Source of the DNA: Rhodospirillales bacterium
Lineage (GTDB): Bacteria > Pseudomonadota > Alphaproteobacteria > Rhodospirillales > JABHCV01
Reading direction: 5' to 3'
Assembly: GCA_016776705.1 (NCBI GenBank)
Contig: JADHSW010000022.1
Coordinates: 1-21,400 of the forward strand
Length of the DNA stretch: 21,400 nucleotides
In this document: piece by piece, positions 12,685-20,690 of the stretch
Layout of the letters: every line of letters starts with the position of its first letter
Position numbering within the stretch: position 1 is the first letter of the stretch
Program-made: the position numbers and the translations under genes
The notes under the pieces: generated by a model
Seen by the model: the letters and a program-made list of their open reading frames with translations, nothing else
Database searches by the model: none
What the model was told of the DNA's origin: nothing

Positions 12685-14844
12685 ATGATCCGGCAATTTG
12701 AACTTGTCGATCTTGTAAAATCCTACGACCCTAACGCGGACGAAGAAGCGCTTGACCGCGCTTATGTGTTTGCCATGAAGGCCCATGGCAACCAGATACG
12801 AGCCTCTGGCGATCCTTATTTTCTGCATCCACTTGAAGTGGCAGGAATTCTTACAGATTACAAATTGGACTCTGCAACCATCGTCACGGCCCTGTTGCAC
12901 GACACCATCGAAGATACCAACGCCACCCAGGAAGAGGTCAATAAACAGTTTGGCAATGAAGTGGGACGCCTTGTTGATGGAGTGACAAAGCTTACGCGTA
13001 TCGAGTTGCAGTCAGATCACGCCAAACAGGCCGAAAACTTCCGAAAACTTTTGCTCGCCATGTCTGACGATATTCGCGTCCTGCTGGTCAAGCTGGCAGA
13101 CAGGCTGCACAACATGCGTACCCTTCATCATATAAAGAAGGAAGATAAACGCCAACGCATCGCCCTGGAAACCATGGAAATTTATGCCCCGCTGGCCGAA
13201 CGCATCGGCATGCAGGAGATGAAAAACGAACTCGAAGATTTGGCTTTCGCTGAAACCAATCCTGATGCCCGCAAGTCCATTATGGCGCGACTGGAATACC
13301 TGCGTGCAGAAGGTGGAGACCTTGTCGAACGCATCAAGAAGGAACTAAGCGAGACCCTTACTCAGGCAGGTCTGAAGGTTGAAATCAAGGGTCGCGAGAA
13401 ACTGCCTTATTCTATTTGGCGCAAAATGCAGCACAAGGAAGTCGCTTTCGAGCAATTGTCAGATATCATGGCTTTTCGGGTGCTGGTGGGGTCAATTGAA
13501 GATTGCTACCATGCGCTTGGCATTATCCACAGCAGTTACCGCGTAGTTCCGGGACGCTTCAAGGACTTCATATCAACAGCGAAACCAAATGGATATCGCT
13601 CGCTTCATACCGGTGTTCTTGGCCCCGAACAGCACCGTATCGAAATTCAGATACGCACCAATGATATGCACGACATTGCTGAAAATGGCGTTGCCGCGCA
13701 CTGGACCTATAAGCAAAAGGCCGGAAAAACAGAAGGGCGGCAATACCGCTGGATCAGGGAATTGCTGGATATCCTTGAACATGCCGCGTCACCGGATGAA
13801 TTTCTTGAGCATACAAAGCTGGAAATGTACCAGGATCAGGTGTTCTGCTTCACGCCGCGCGGCGATTTGATCAATATGCCCCAAGGGGCGACGTCCGTTG
13901 ATTTTGCCTATGCGGTCCACTCTGAAGTCGGGGATCGGTGTGTTGGCGCCAAGGTCAACGGGCGTATGATTCCCCTTCGCAAGGAACTTCGAAATGGCGA
14001 TCAGGTCGAAATCCTGACGTCGAAGGTTCAAACACCGTCTCCCACATGGGAACGCTTTGTCGTTACCGGCAAGGCGCGGGCGCGTATTCGCCGTTTTGTC
14101 CATTCCCAGGAACGAGAGCAGTATCTTCAACTTGGTCGGGCGATCCTTCAACGCGCCTTCAGGGAAGAAGGCTACGAGTTTACCGAAAAGGCACTGAGCG
14201 GTGTCCTCAAGGTCTTCAAACAAGGCACGACGGGCGATCTTACGTCGCAAGTTGGAGCTGGACACTTAAATGCCCGCGATATCGTCGAAGCGGTTTTCCC
14301 TGGAACCAGAAAGAAACGTGATCAGAATGTCGTCCCCTTAACCAAAGCCAGGTCAAAAAAGGGCAAGGACGGCGGAAAAAATTCTTCCGAACACGCAATC
14401 CCAATCAAGGGTTTGATTCCCGGCATGGCGGTACATTATGCAGGATGCTGTCACCCGCTACCCGGTGACAGGATTGTCGGCATTATCACCACGGGCAAGG
14501 GCGTCACCATTCACACGATAGATTGTGACACGCTGGAAAAGTACGCCGATACGCCGGAGCGATGGCTCGATGTATCCTGGCATCAACAAACAGAAGACCC
14601 GGAAATTCATGTTGGTCGCGTCCATTTAACAGTTTCAAATGAACCCGGTGTTCTGGGCACGCTGTCGATGGTTATTGGAAAGAACGGCGGCAACATTTCC
14701 AACCTGAAGATTACCAACCGTTCGCTTGAATTTTATGACCTGTTAATCGACATTGAAGTGCAGGATTTGAAACATCTGACGGAAATTATCGCCGCCTTGC
14801 GGGCGACGCCGGCCATCAACATGGTCGAGCGCGCTCGCGGCTAG
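12685..14844 (+). CDS. rsh: Bifunctional (p)ppGpp synthetase/hydrolase Rsh (RelA/SpoT)
   Basis: The 719-residue protein is the single long stringent-response enzyme typical of alphaproteobacteria. The hydrolase HD domain is intact: H48, H72-D73, E76-D77, D139 and N143. The synthetase domain (about 236-345) has GREKLPYSIWRKM, RFKDFISTAKPNGYRSLHT and EIQIRT. The TGS domain (about 385-447) and a CCHPLPGD zinc-finger/helical part follow, and an ACT domain ends the protein (about 645-719). All hydrolase residues are present, so both activities are expected. The ATG follows a run of seven G at about 12670, which may act as ribosome site. It probably shares a transcript with rpoZ. Confidence 0.96.
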   Translation: MIRQFELVDLVKSYDPNADEEALDRAYVFAMKAHGNQIRASGDPYFLHPLEVAGILTDYKLDSATIVTALLHDTIEDTNATQEEVNKQFGNEVGRLVDGVTKLTRIELQSDHAKQAENFRKLLLAMSDDIRVLLVKLADRLHNMRTLHHIKKEDKRQRIALETMEIYAPLAERIGMQEMKNELEDLAFAETNPDARKSIMARLEYLRAEGGDLVERIKKELSETLTQAGLKVEIKGREKLPYSIWRKMQHKEVAFEQLSDIMAFRVLVGSIEDCYHALGIIHSSYRVVPGRFKDFISTAKPNGYRSLHTGVLGPEQHRIEIQIRTNDMHDIAENGVAAHWTYKQKAGKTEGRQYRWIRELLDILEHAASPDEFLEHTKLEMYQDQVFCFTPRGDLINMPQGATSVDFAYAVHSEVGDRCVGAKVNGRMIPLRKELRNGDQVEILTSKVQTPSPTWERFVVTGKARARIRRFVHSQEREQYLQLGRAILQRAFREEGYEFTEKALSGVLKVFKQGTTGDLTSQVGAGHLNARDIVEAVFPGTRKKRDQNVVPLTKARSKKGKDGGKNSSEHAIPIKGLIPGMAVHYAGCCHPLPGDRIVGIITTGKGVTIHTIDCDTLEKYADTPERWLDVSWHQQTEDPEIHVGRVHLTVSNEPGVLGTLSMVIGKNGGNISNLKITNRSLEFYDLLIDIEVQDLKHLTEIIAALRATPAINMVERARG

Positions 14845-14922
14845 GCCTGAATAGGGGGCAAACTGGAACTAATCTTGCTTAAAACACTGGAATCACACGC
14901 TCTCTAGCGTATATTCGCTTTT

Positions 14923-15525
14923 ATGTTCAAACGTCGCGAAAATCCAAAAATGCATCATCGGGCACGGAATTTTCTGTGGCCAAGTTTGGGCTGGAAACGT
15001 TCGACTCAATATCTTCTTCATCGCATTGGCCGCCTGCCGGGAACGTCTTATTCCATTGCGGCCGGTTTTGCCTGCGGGGCGGCTATTTCGTTTACTCCCT
15101 TTGTCGGCTTGCATTTCGTTTTAGGCGGACTGTGCGCCTGGATCATACGAGCAAATGTTATGGCAGCGATTATCGGTACGGCAGTCGGAAACCCGTGGAC
15201 CTTCCCCTTTATCTGGACCTTGACGTACAATCTGGGCGTTTGGATGGGGGCCGGGGACAATAACACCAGCGCAAGCGAGCTTGATTTTGCGACAATATTC
15301 TCATCAAGCATGGACGCCATGCTGACGTTTAACATTGCCTATTTGTTTGAAACGGCATGGCCAGTGGTATGGCCCATGTTCGTTGGCGGATTACCGTCTT
15401 TTTTTGTTGTTTGGGTTATCTTTTTTATCCCCCTGAAACCGATAATTCGAAATTATCAATCGAAAAGGCGCAATCGTGTTATGCGCAAGATCATAGAAAC
15501 CAGAAATCAGGAATCCGAACGATGA
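14923..15525 (+). CDS. DUF2062 membrane protein
   Basis: The 200-residue protein has the DUF2062 pattern: a basic N-terminus, SYSIAAGFACGAAISFTPFVGLH in a first hydrophobic hairpin (about 43-72; PFVGLH at 59-64), GTAVGNPWTFP at 85-95, and a third membrane segment about 140-170 before a very basic tail. Its function is unknown. The ATG at 14923 has no Shine-Dalgarno, and TATATT (14910-14915) lies only 7 bases before it, so a leaderless message is possible. Its stop overlaps the pdxJ start (ATGA, 15522-15525). Confidence 0.88.
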   Translation: MFKRRENPKMHHRARNFLWPSLGWKRSTQYLLHRIGRLPGTSYSIAAGFACGAAISFTPFVGLHFVLGGLCAWIIRANVMAAIIGTAVGNPWTFPFIWTLTYNLGVWMGAGDNNTSASELDFATIFSSSMDAMLTFNIAYLFETAWPVVWPMFVGGLPSFFVVWVIFFIPLKPIIRNYQSKRRNRVMRKIIETRNQESER

Positions 15526-16253
15526 GTTCCCCCTTACGCCTGGGCGTTAACATTGATCATGTGGCGACGATTCGCAATGCTCGTGGGGGCAATCATCCTG
15601 ATCCTGTCGATGCAGCGAAGCTGGCCGTTAAAGCCGGGGCTGATGGCATTACCGCCCATTTGCGTGAGGATCGGCGGCATATTTCCGATAACGACATCAC
15701 CCGCCTGTGCAACGAAGTCAATAGGCCTCTAAACTTTGAAATGGCGGCAACCGATGAAATGCTTGAAATCGCATTGGGTCACATTCCCCACGCCGCCTGC
15801 ATTGTTCCGGAAAAGCGCGAAGAACGCACCACAGAAGGTGGCCTTGATGTGGTCAGCGGCTATGATCGCCTGAAACCCTATGTTGAGACTTTAGTTAAAG
15901 CGGGGGTCAGGGTCTCCATGTTCATTGAACCCGACCCGGCGCAACTGGATGGGGCAAAAGCCTTGGGTGCGCCCGTTATTGAATTGCATACAGGAGCATA
16001 TTGCGAGGCCATGGGTGCGAATCGGGAGCGCGAACTGGCGAGGATTATCAGGGCGGCAGAACACGCCGAGAAGATTGGCCTTGAATGCCATGCCGGTCAC
16101 GGGCTGACTTTCGACACCGTTGCAGCCATTGCCCGCATTCCGTCAATTGCCGAGCTAAACATCGGCCATTTTCTCATTGGCGAGGCGATCTTCATCGGAT
16201 TGGAGCAAAGTATACGTTCCATGCGTCAAAAGATGGATGAAGCAAGAGCATAA
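15522..16253 (+). CDS. pdxJ: Pyridoxine 5'-phosphate synthase
   Basis: The 243-residue TIM-barrel enzyme closes the ring of pyridoxine phosphate from deoxyxylulose phosphate and aminoacetone phosphate. Visible are LGVNIDHVATIRNARG (7-22), AHLREDRRHI (45-54) with H46, E73 in NFEMAATDEM, GLDVVSG, ELHTGAY, and ECHAGHGLTFD with the late catalytic histidine. The ATG at 15522 overlaps the DUF2062 stop by four bases, so translation is coupled. In many alphaproteobacteria acpS follows; here it does not, and lepB comes next. PLP made by this pathway is the cofactor of the dehydratase at 362-1345. Confidence 0.97.
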   Translation: MSSPLRLGVNIDHVATIRNARGGNHPDPVDAAKLAVKAGADGITAHLREDRRHISDNDITRLCNEVNRPLNFEMAATDEMLEIALGHIPHAACIVPEKREERTTEGGLDVVSGYDRLKPYVETLVKAGVRVSMFIEPDPAQLDGAKALGAPVIELHTGAYCEAMGANRERELARIIRAAEHAEKIGLECHAGHGLTFDTVAAIARIPSIAELNIGHFLIGEAIFIGLEQSIRSMRQKMDEARA

Positions 16254-16255
16254 AC

Positions 16256-16284
16256 TTGACATCCGGGCCTTGGGCTGGCTTGAT
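16256..16284 (+). promoter_or_regulatory. Candidate promoter for lepB-rnc-era
   Basis: A perfect TTGACA (16256-16261), preceded by C as in alphaproteobacterial promoters, lies three bases after the pdxJ stop. CTTGAT (16279-16284) is at a 17-base spacing but matches only 3/6. It lies about 70 bases upstream of the lepB ATG. Confidence 0.4.
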
Positions 16285-16351
16285 CGCGTCGCATTGAATG
16301 GCGGAATTAAAACCCTAGTTCCAATTGCCTTTATATTTTGAATGGACCTTC

Positions 16352-17119
16352 ATGGACTCGAGCGACGACACCGAGGTGACGACCGACACCGAACAGGTTG
16401 GCAGCATAAAAGAAACGATTATCACCGTGGTTTACGCCGGTCTTATCGCGCTTGGTATTCGCTCGTTTGCCTATGAGCCATTTTCAATCCCTTCCGGTTC
16501 AATGATTCCCACCCTGCTTGTCGGTGATTATTTGTTTGTTTCCAAATTATCATACGGTTACAGCAGTTTTTCATTGCCCCTTGGCTTGCCTTTAATTCCC
16601 GATCGTATCCTGTTCACCGAGCCGGAACGCGGCGACGTTGCCGTTTTCAGGCTTCCAACAAATACGGACAAGGACTACATCAAGCGCCTTGTCGGCCTTC
16701 CAGGAGATAAGATTCAGGTTGTTAAGGGTATTCTGCATATCAATGGAAAAGCAGTTAAACGTGAGAAGGTTGATGATTACCTGATAGATAATGGATTCGG
16801 CAGCGTTCGCCGGGTTACGCGCTATCTGGAAACCCTGCCCAATGGACGCAAACACTTCATAAACGAAGAGCAAGGCGACGACGGCCCAAGCGACAATACA
16901 CCCATCTATAGCGTCCCAGAAGGCCACTATTTTGCCATGGGTGATAATCGGGATAATTCGTCTGACAGCCGCTTTATGGACAGGGTTGGCTACATTCCCC
17001 GCAAGAATTTAATCGGACGCGCCGAAGTGAAATTTTTCTCAGTTGACGGCGCTGGCTGGAAATTCTGGCAGTGGCCTTCAAGTGCCCGCTTTGAGCGCTT
17101 TTTCGATGGTATCGAGTAA
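16352..17119 (+). CDS. lepB: Signal peptidase I
   Basis: The 255-residue inner-membrane protease removes Sec and Tat signal peptides. It has an acidic N-terminus and one membrane segment (about 21-40). Then come the catalytic serine S50 in IPSGSMIPTL, box C RGDVAVFRLP, the general-base lysine K111 in DYIKRLVGLPGD, and GDNRDNSSDSR, which supports the fold. ATG 16352 is chosen over an upstream in-frame TTG (16325) because the protein then starts MDSSDDTEV with a normal short cytoplasmic lead. It heads the lepB-rnc-era run. Confidence 0.96.
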   Translation: MDSSDDTEVTTDTEQVGSIKETIITVVYAGLIALGIRSFAYEPFSIPSGSMIPTLLVGDYLFVSKLSYGYSSFSLPLGLPLIPDRILFTEPERGDVAVFRLPTNTDKDYIKRLVGLPGDKIQVVKGILHINGKAVKREKVDDYLIDNGFGSVRRVTRYLETLPNGRKHFINEEQGDDGPSDNTPIYSVPEGHYFAMGDNRDNSSDSRFMDRVGYIPRKNLIGRAEVKFFSVDGAGWKFWQWPSSARFERFFDGIE

Positions 17120-17129
17120 CAGAAAAAAA

Positions 17130-17831
17130 ATGATCGACCAAATTGCAGACCTTGAAGGGGCGTTGGAGTATTCCTTTACCAGTCCCGAATTGCTGATCCT
17201 TGCCCTGACCCATTCCAGTATGGCGAAAAGCAGGGCCGAGCGTGACCAGACCAATCAACGCCTGGAATTTTTGGGCGACAGGGTTTTGGGCCTGGTCATC
17301 GCCGGAATGATATACGAGGTCTTCCCGAATGAAGAAGAGGGGGCAATGGCGCGGCGTCATACGGCGCTTGTTCGTAAAGAGACCCTCGCCCGCGTTGCCC
17401 TGGAACTGGGCCTGGGCGACTATATTATGATGGCGCCGTCCGAAGAAGATGGCGGCGGGCGTGAAAATGCGGCTCTATTGGCCGATACATGCGAGGCCAT
17501 TATCGCGGCCCTGTTCCTGGATGGTGGACTTGGCACTGCCGAAGGTTTCATTCGCGCTCACTGGACGAAATTGATGGCCGAAGACCTTAAACCCCCCAAG
17601 GATGCCAAGACGGCTTTACAGGAATATGCTCAGTCAAAGGGATTGCAATTGCCAATATACCGCGAAATTTCAAGAGACGGACCACCACACGATCCTGTAT
17701 TCACCATTGAGGTATTGCTGAATGAAAACGTGTCCATGATGGGAAAAGCCGGGTCAAAGCGCCATGCAGAACAAAAGGCGGCATCGGCTTTGTTGCATCA
17801 TTTGGGCGTTGATGACGGGGATACCATATAG
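17130..17831 (+). CDS. rnc: Ribonuclease III
   Basis: The 233-residue enzyme cuts double-stranded RNA, including rRNA precursors. The signature QRLEFLGDRVLGL (43-55) carries E46 and D50, and LLADTCEAIIAA carries D119 and E122, together the metal site. A double-stranded-RNA-binding domain follows (about 160-228, with DAKTALQEYAQ and AEQKAASALL). Two starts are possible: ATG 17106, inside the lepB 3' end, or ATG 17130, ten bases after it. I prefer 17130 from the usual family N-terminus; neither has a clear ribosome site. The stop directly abuts the era start. Confidence 0.95.
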   Translation: MIDQIADLEGALEYSFTSPELLILALTHSSMAKSRAERDQTNQRLEFLGDRVLGLVIAGMIYEVFPNEEEGAMARRHTALVRKETLARVALELGLGDYIMMAPSEEDGGGRENAALLADTCEAIIAALFLDGGLGTAEGFIRAHWTKLMAEDLKPPKDAKTALQEYAQSKGLQLPIYREISRDGPPHDPVFTIEVLLNENVSMMGKAGSKRHAEQKAASALLHHLGVDDGDTI

Positions 17832-18725
17832 ATGAATACGCGTTGTGGTTTTTATGCCCTGATTGGTGCGCCGAACGTCGGCAAATCGACCCTTGTGAAC
17901 CGCATGGTCGGGGCCAAAGTCTCGATTGTTTCCCCCAAGGTTCAAACAACCCGGACCCGCGTTCTGGGCATCACCATTCGTGAACAATCACAAATCATCT
18001 TTATCGATACCCCCGGTATTTTTGCACCCAAACGCAGACTGGACAGGGCCATGGTCGCCAGCGCCTGGGGCGGCGCATCGGATGCGGATGGGGTGCTGTT
18101 GCTGGTCGATGCCAAACGCGGCATCGATTCTGATACCCAATCAATTTTGGATGGCCTGAAAAAACAGCAACGCAAGGTAATGCTGGGCATAAACAAGATC
18201 GATTTGGTCAAAAAACCGGTACTGCTAGATCTTGCAGCCAGGTTATCCGAGACGGATATTTTCACCGAAATTTTCATGATTTCAGCTGAAAACGGTGATG
18301 GTGTGAAAGATTTGCTGGATAATCTGTCAGAAAATCTGTCTGAAGGTCCATGGATGTTCCCCGAAGACCAGATTTCGGACATGCCTTCACGACTTCTGGC
18401 TGCCGAAATCACCCGCGAGAAGGTCTATCTCCAGCTTCATCAGGAATTACCATACGCAGTTACGGTTGAAACCGAAAAGTGGGAACAGGGCGATGACGGA
18501 TCAGCCAGGGTGAACCAGATAATCTATGTTCAAAAAGCAGGACAAAAGGCCATTGTGTTAGGCAAGGGTGGTTCAAAAATAAAGCAAATCGGCGAATCAT
18601 CCCGCAGGGAGCTGGAGGATCTGCTCGGTCATCGGGTACACCTGTTCCTGTTTGTTAAGGTTCGGGAAAAATGGGGAGATGACCCGGAACGGTATCGGGA
18701 CTGGGGACTGGATTTCGACGCCTGA
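17832..18725 (+). CDS. era: GTPase Era
   Basis: The 297-residue GTPase assists maturation of the 30S subunit at the 16S rRNA 3' end. It has the P-loop GAPNVGKST (12-20), the switch I region TTRTRV, DTPG, NKID, and a C-terminal KH RNA-binding domain with VLGKGGSKIKQIG. The ATG starts on the base after the rnc stop, so the two are tightly coupled. RNase III and Era both act on rRNA. Unlike the usual order, recO does not follow at once; an opposite-strand gene lies between. Confidence 0.97.
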   Translation: MNTRCGFYALIGAPNVGKSTLVNRMVGAKVSIVSPKVQTTRTRVLGITIREQSQIIFIDTPGIFAPKRRLDRAMVASAWGGASDADGVLLLVDAKRGIDSDTQSILDGLKKQQRKVMLGINKIDLVKKPVLLDLAARLSETDIFTEIFMISAENGDGVKDLLDNLSENLSEGPWMFPEDQISDMPSRLLAAEITREKVYLQLHQELPYAVTVETEKWEQGDDGSARVNQIIYVQKAGQKAIVLGKGGSKIKQIGESSRRELEDLLGHRVHLFLFVKVREKWGDDPERYRDWGLDFDA

Positions 18726-18733
18726 CAAGTTCT

Positions 18734-19345
18734 TTATAAATCAGTGATTTTGATTTTTTCCAGCTCAGGTGGTTTTGTTACCTTTTCAAGTTTTTTAGCT
18801 TCCTTGGCCTTTTCGCTGGCCAGGTCGTCAATGCGTGCTGCGCCCGCTTGCCGGCGATCAACGCCGCCGTTTTCGGCCAACCATTGCTGACTTTTGGCGA
18901 CAGCTTCAGACCATTCATCCGGATCATCTTCCGGATCGGCAACATCCGTATCCCGATAGGGCCATGTCAGTTTGTGAACACTCTGCATGTGTTCTTCAAT
19001 TTCGCCATTCTCATGCTTTTCCAGGGATAATTTGACCACCTGATGAACAAATTCTCCCGTCACATCGCGGATAGAAGAAGGATCGTGCACGAAGGACGGA
19101 TCAAAAAGAGCTATTTTAATCCTGTTATGATTCCGATGGACAAATTCAATTAGCAGCTTGATTAGCTCTTTTTGCTCAAGATAAATCGGCAACTCGAGCA
19201 TGACATCTTTCAACACTGAATAGACAAGGTTGGCGGTATTCTCGATCCGCTTGTCTTCTTCAAGCTTGTTGGCGACGCCCCCAAAATAAGTTGCTCGTTC
19301 CGCGTCCAGTTGCCCTAAGGCTTTCTCGATTATCTTTTTATGCAC
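18734..19345 (-). CDS. Hypothetical protein, not recognised
   Basis: This 203-residue protein is not recognised. It looks soluble and mostly helical: residues about 1-110 contain amphipathic stretches (KELIKLLIEFVHRNHNRIKIALF), then an acidic loop (DVADPEDDPDEWSEA, about 133-147), and a Lys/Glu-rich tail that looks like a coiled coil or disorder (about 170-203). There is no signal peptide or membrane helix, and it has no cysteine. The start is GTG at 19345, without a strong ribosome site. It lies on the strand opposite era and recO, 8 bases from the era stop and about 59 bases from the recO start, so its promoter must overlap that of recO. Real coding is supported by its length and protein-like composition only. 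Confidence 0.7.
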   Translation of the reverse strand: MHKKIIEKALGQLDAERATYFGGVANKLEEDKRIENTANLVYSVLKDVMLELPIYLEQKELIKLLIEFVHRNHNRIKIALFDPSFVHDPSSIRDVTGEFVHQVVKLSLEKHENGEIEEHMQSVHKLTWPYRDTDVADPEDDPDEWSEAVAKSQQWLAENGGVDRRQAGAARIDDLASEKAKEAKKLEKVTKPPELEKIKITDL

Positions 19346-19404
19346 GGGTACACTCTATATTGATTCGCACGTCAGTTATATCATGTGGAGGTTCCGTTCG
19401 TCAG

Positions 19405-20133
19405 ATGGAATGGTCAGATCAAGGAATTGTCCTGTCGGCGCGCAAGCACGGCGAAACGTCGGCGATCCTGACATTGATGACCAGGGTGCAAGGAGTTCAT
19501 GCCGGATTGGTGCGTGGTGGGGCGGGAAAACGCAAACGCGGAGACCTGCAACCCGGTAACCGGGTCGAGGCCCATTGGCGAGGACGATTGGCCGAACACC
19601 TTGGAACTTACACCTGTGAAGTCGTGCAAGCCCATGCAGCCACACTGCTTGACAGCCCAGATGCACTGGCCTGTTTAAGCGCCGCCCTGGCATTGACCGA
19701 AAGCGCCTTGCCGGAACGCGAACCCCACCCATCAATTTTTGAAGGGCTGGACATTCTGCTGGGTTCTCTTGAAGGCGAAGACTGGCCCAGTATTTACGTA
19801 AAATGGGAACTGGGGCTATTGGGTGAACTGGGCTTCGGATTGGATTTCAGTTGTTGTGCGTCTACGGGTGAAACTGAGAATTTAATCTATGTTTCTCCTA
19901 AATCCGGGCGGGCTGTGTCAGCCGGGGCAGGGGAATCTTACAAGAAGGTCATGCTGGCATTGCCAACGTTTCTTCTGGGCCACGGGATCGCCGGTTCGCC
20001 TGAGGAAATTGTTGATGGACTTAACCTGACCGGCTTTTTCCTGGAGCGTCATGTTTTCGGGCACTTACGCTCTGAAAAACTTCCAGCAGCCAGGCGCCGG
20101 TTACTTGAGCGGATGAACAAATTTAAGTCTTGA
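19405..20133 (+). CDS. recO: DNA repair protein RecO
   Basis: The 242-residue protein helps RecR load RecA on SSB-coated single-stranded DNA. It starts MEWSDQGIVLSARKHGETSAIL, the OB-fold of the family, and contains RGGAGKRKRGDLQPGN and the C-terminal CCASTG ... YVSPKSGRAVS typical of alphaproteobacterial members. The ATG at 19405 has GGAGG at 19387-19391, 13 bases upstream, a little far. It is divergent from the unrecognised gene at 18734-19345 and followed after 35 bases by the thioredoxin gene. Confidence 0.94.
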   Translation: MEWSDQGIVLSARKHGETSAILTLMTRVQGVHAGLVRGGAGKRKRGDLQPGNRVEAHWRGRLAEHLGTYTCEVVQAHAATLLDSPDALACLSAALALTESALPEREPHPSIFEGLDILLGSLEGEDWPSIYVKWELGLLGELGFGLDFSCCASTGETENLIYVSPKSGRAVSAGAGESYKKVMLALPTFLLGHGIAGSPEEIVDGLNLTGFFLERHVFGHLRSEKLPAARRRLLERMNKFKS

Positions 20134-20186
20134 GTTTGTTTATATAACGTATCTATCATGTAGTTACAATGGCTTGGGAGTGGGAA

Positions 20187-20687
20187 TTGAAACGGTTTAT
20201 TTTATCAGCCCTGTTTGCTGCGCTATTACTCGTTGGCGGTGGCGTACAGGCGGAATATCGTCAGGAAAGCATCGACAACAATTATCAGGGCGAAATTCAA
20301 TCCCTTGCCGATGAAGGAAAATTCCTTGTCCTGTTTTTTCATCAGGCCGGCTGTCCATACTGCGATAAGATGCGTGCGCGGGTTCATCCTTCGAATAAGG
20401 TAATGACTTATTTCGAAGATAAATTTGTCATGATGGAAAGTAATATTCGCGGCAACCTGGATATTGTCATGCCCGACGGAACCCAGGGTACAGAACGGGA
20501 CTTCGCCAAAAAGATTCGGGTCCGGGCGACGCCAGTTTATATTTTCTACGACAAGGATGGCACGCCTGCGCTCAGAACAACCGGGTTCCTGGATGAGGAT
20601 CGCTTCATGCTGGCCGGTAAATACGTTGTCGAGGGCGTTCACAAAACCAAGAAATCCTTCTTCCGCTACATTCAGGAACAGAACTGA
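20187..20687 (+). CDS. Secreted SoxW-like thioredoxin-fold protein
   Basis: The 166-residue protein has a signal peptide (MKRFILSALF onward, cleavage near GVQA-EY) and a thioredoxin-like domain with the active site C56-P57-Y58-C59. The cis-proline region is ATPVYIF. CPYC rather than CGPC and the overall length resemble SoxW-type periplasmic reductases. TTG 20187 is preferred because GGGAG (20176-20180) lies six bases upstream and gives a normal basic signal-peptide start; ATG 20169 would add MAWEWE and lacks a ribosome site. It may keep periplasmic thiols reduced, perhaps in sulfur metabolism, but no sox genes are in view. The TolC-family gene follows three bases later. Confidence 0.82.
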   Translation: MKRFILSALFAALLLVGGGVQAEYRQESIDNNYQGEIQSLADEGKFLVLFFHQAGCPYCDKMRARVHPSNKVMTYFEDKFVMMESNIRGNLDIVMPDGTQGTERDFAKKIRVRATPVYIFYDKDGTPALRTTGFLDEDRFMLAGKYVVEGVHKTKKSFFRYIQEQN

Positions 20688-20690
20688 TCG

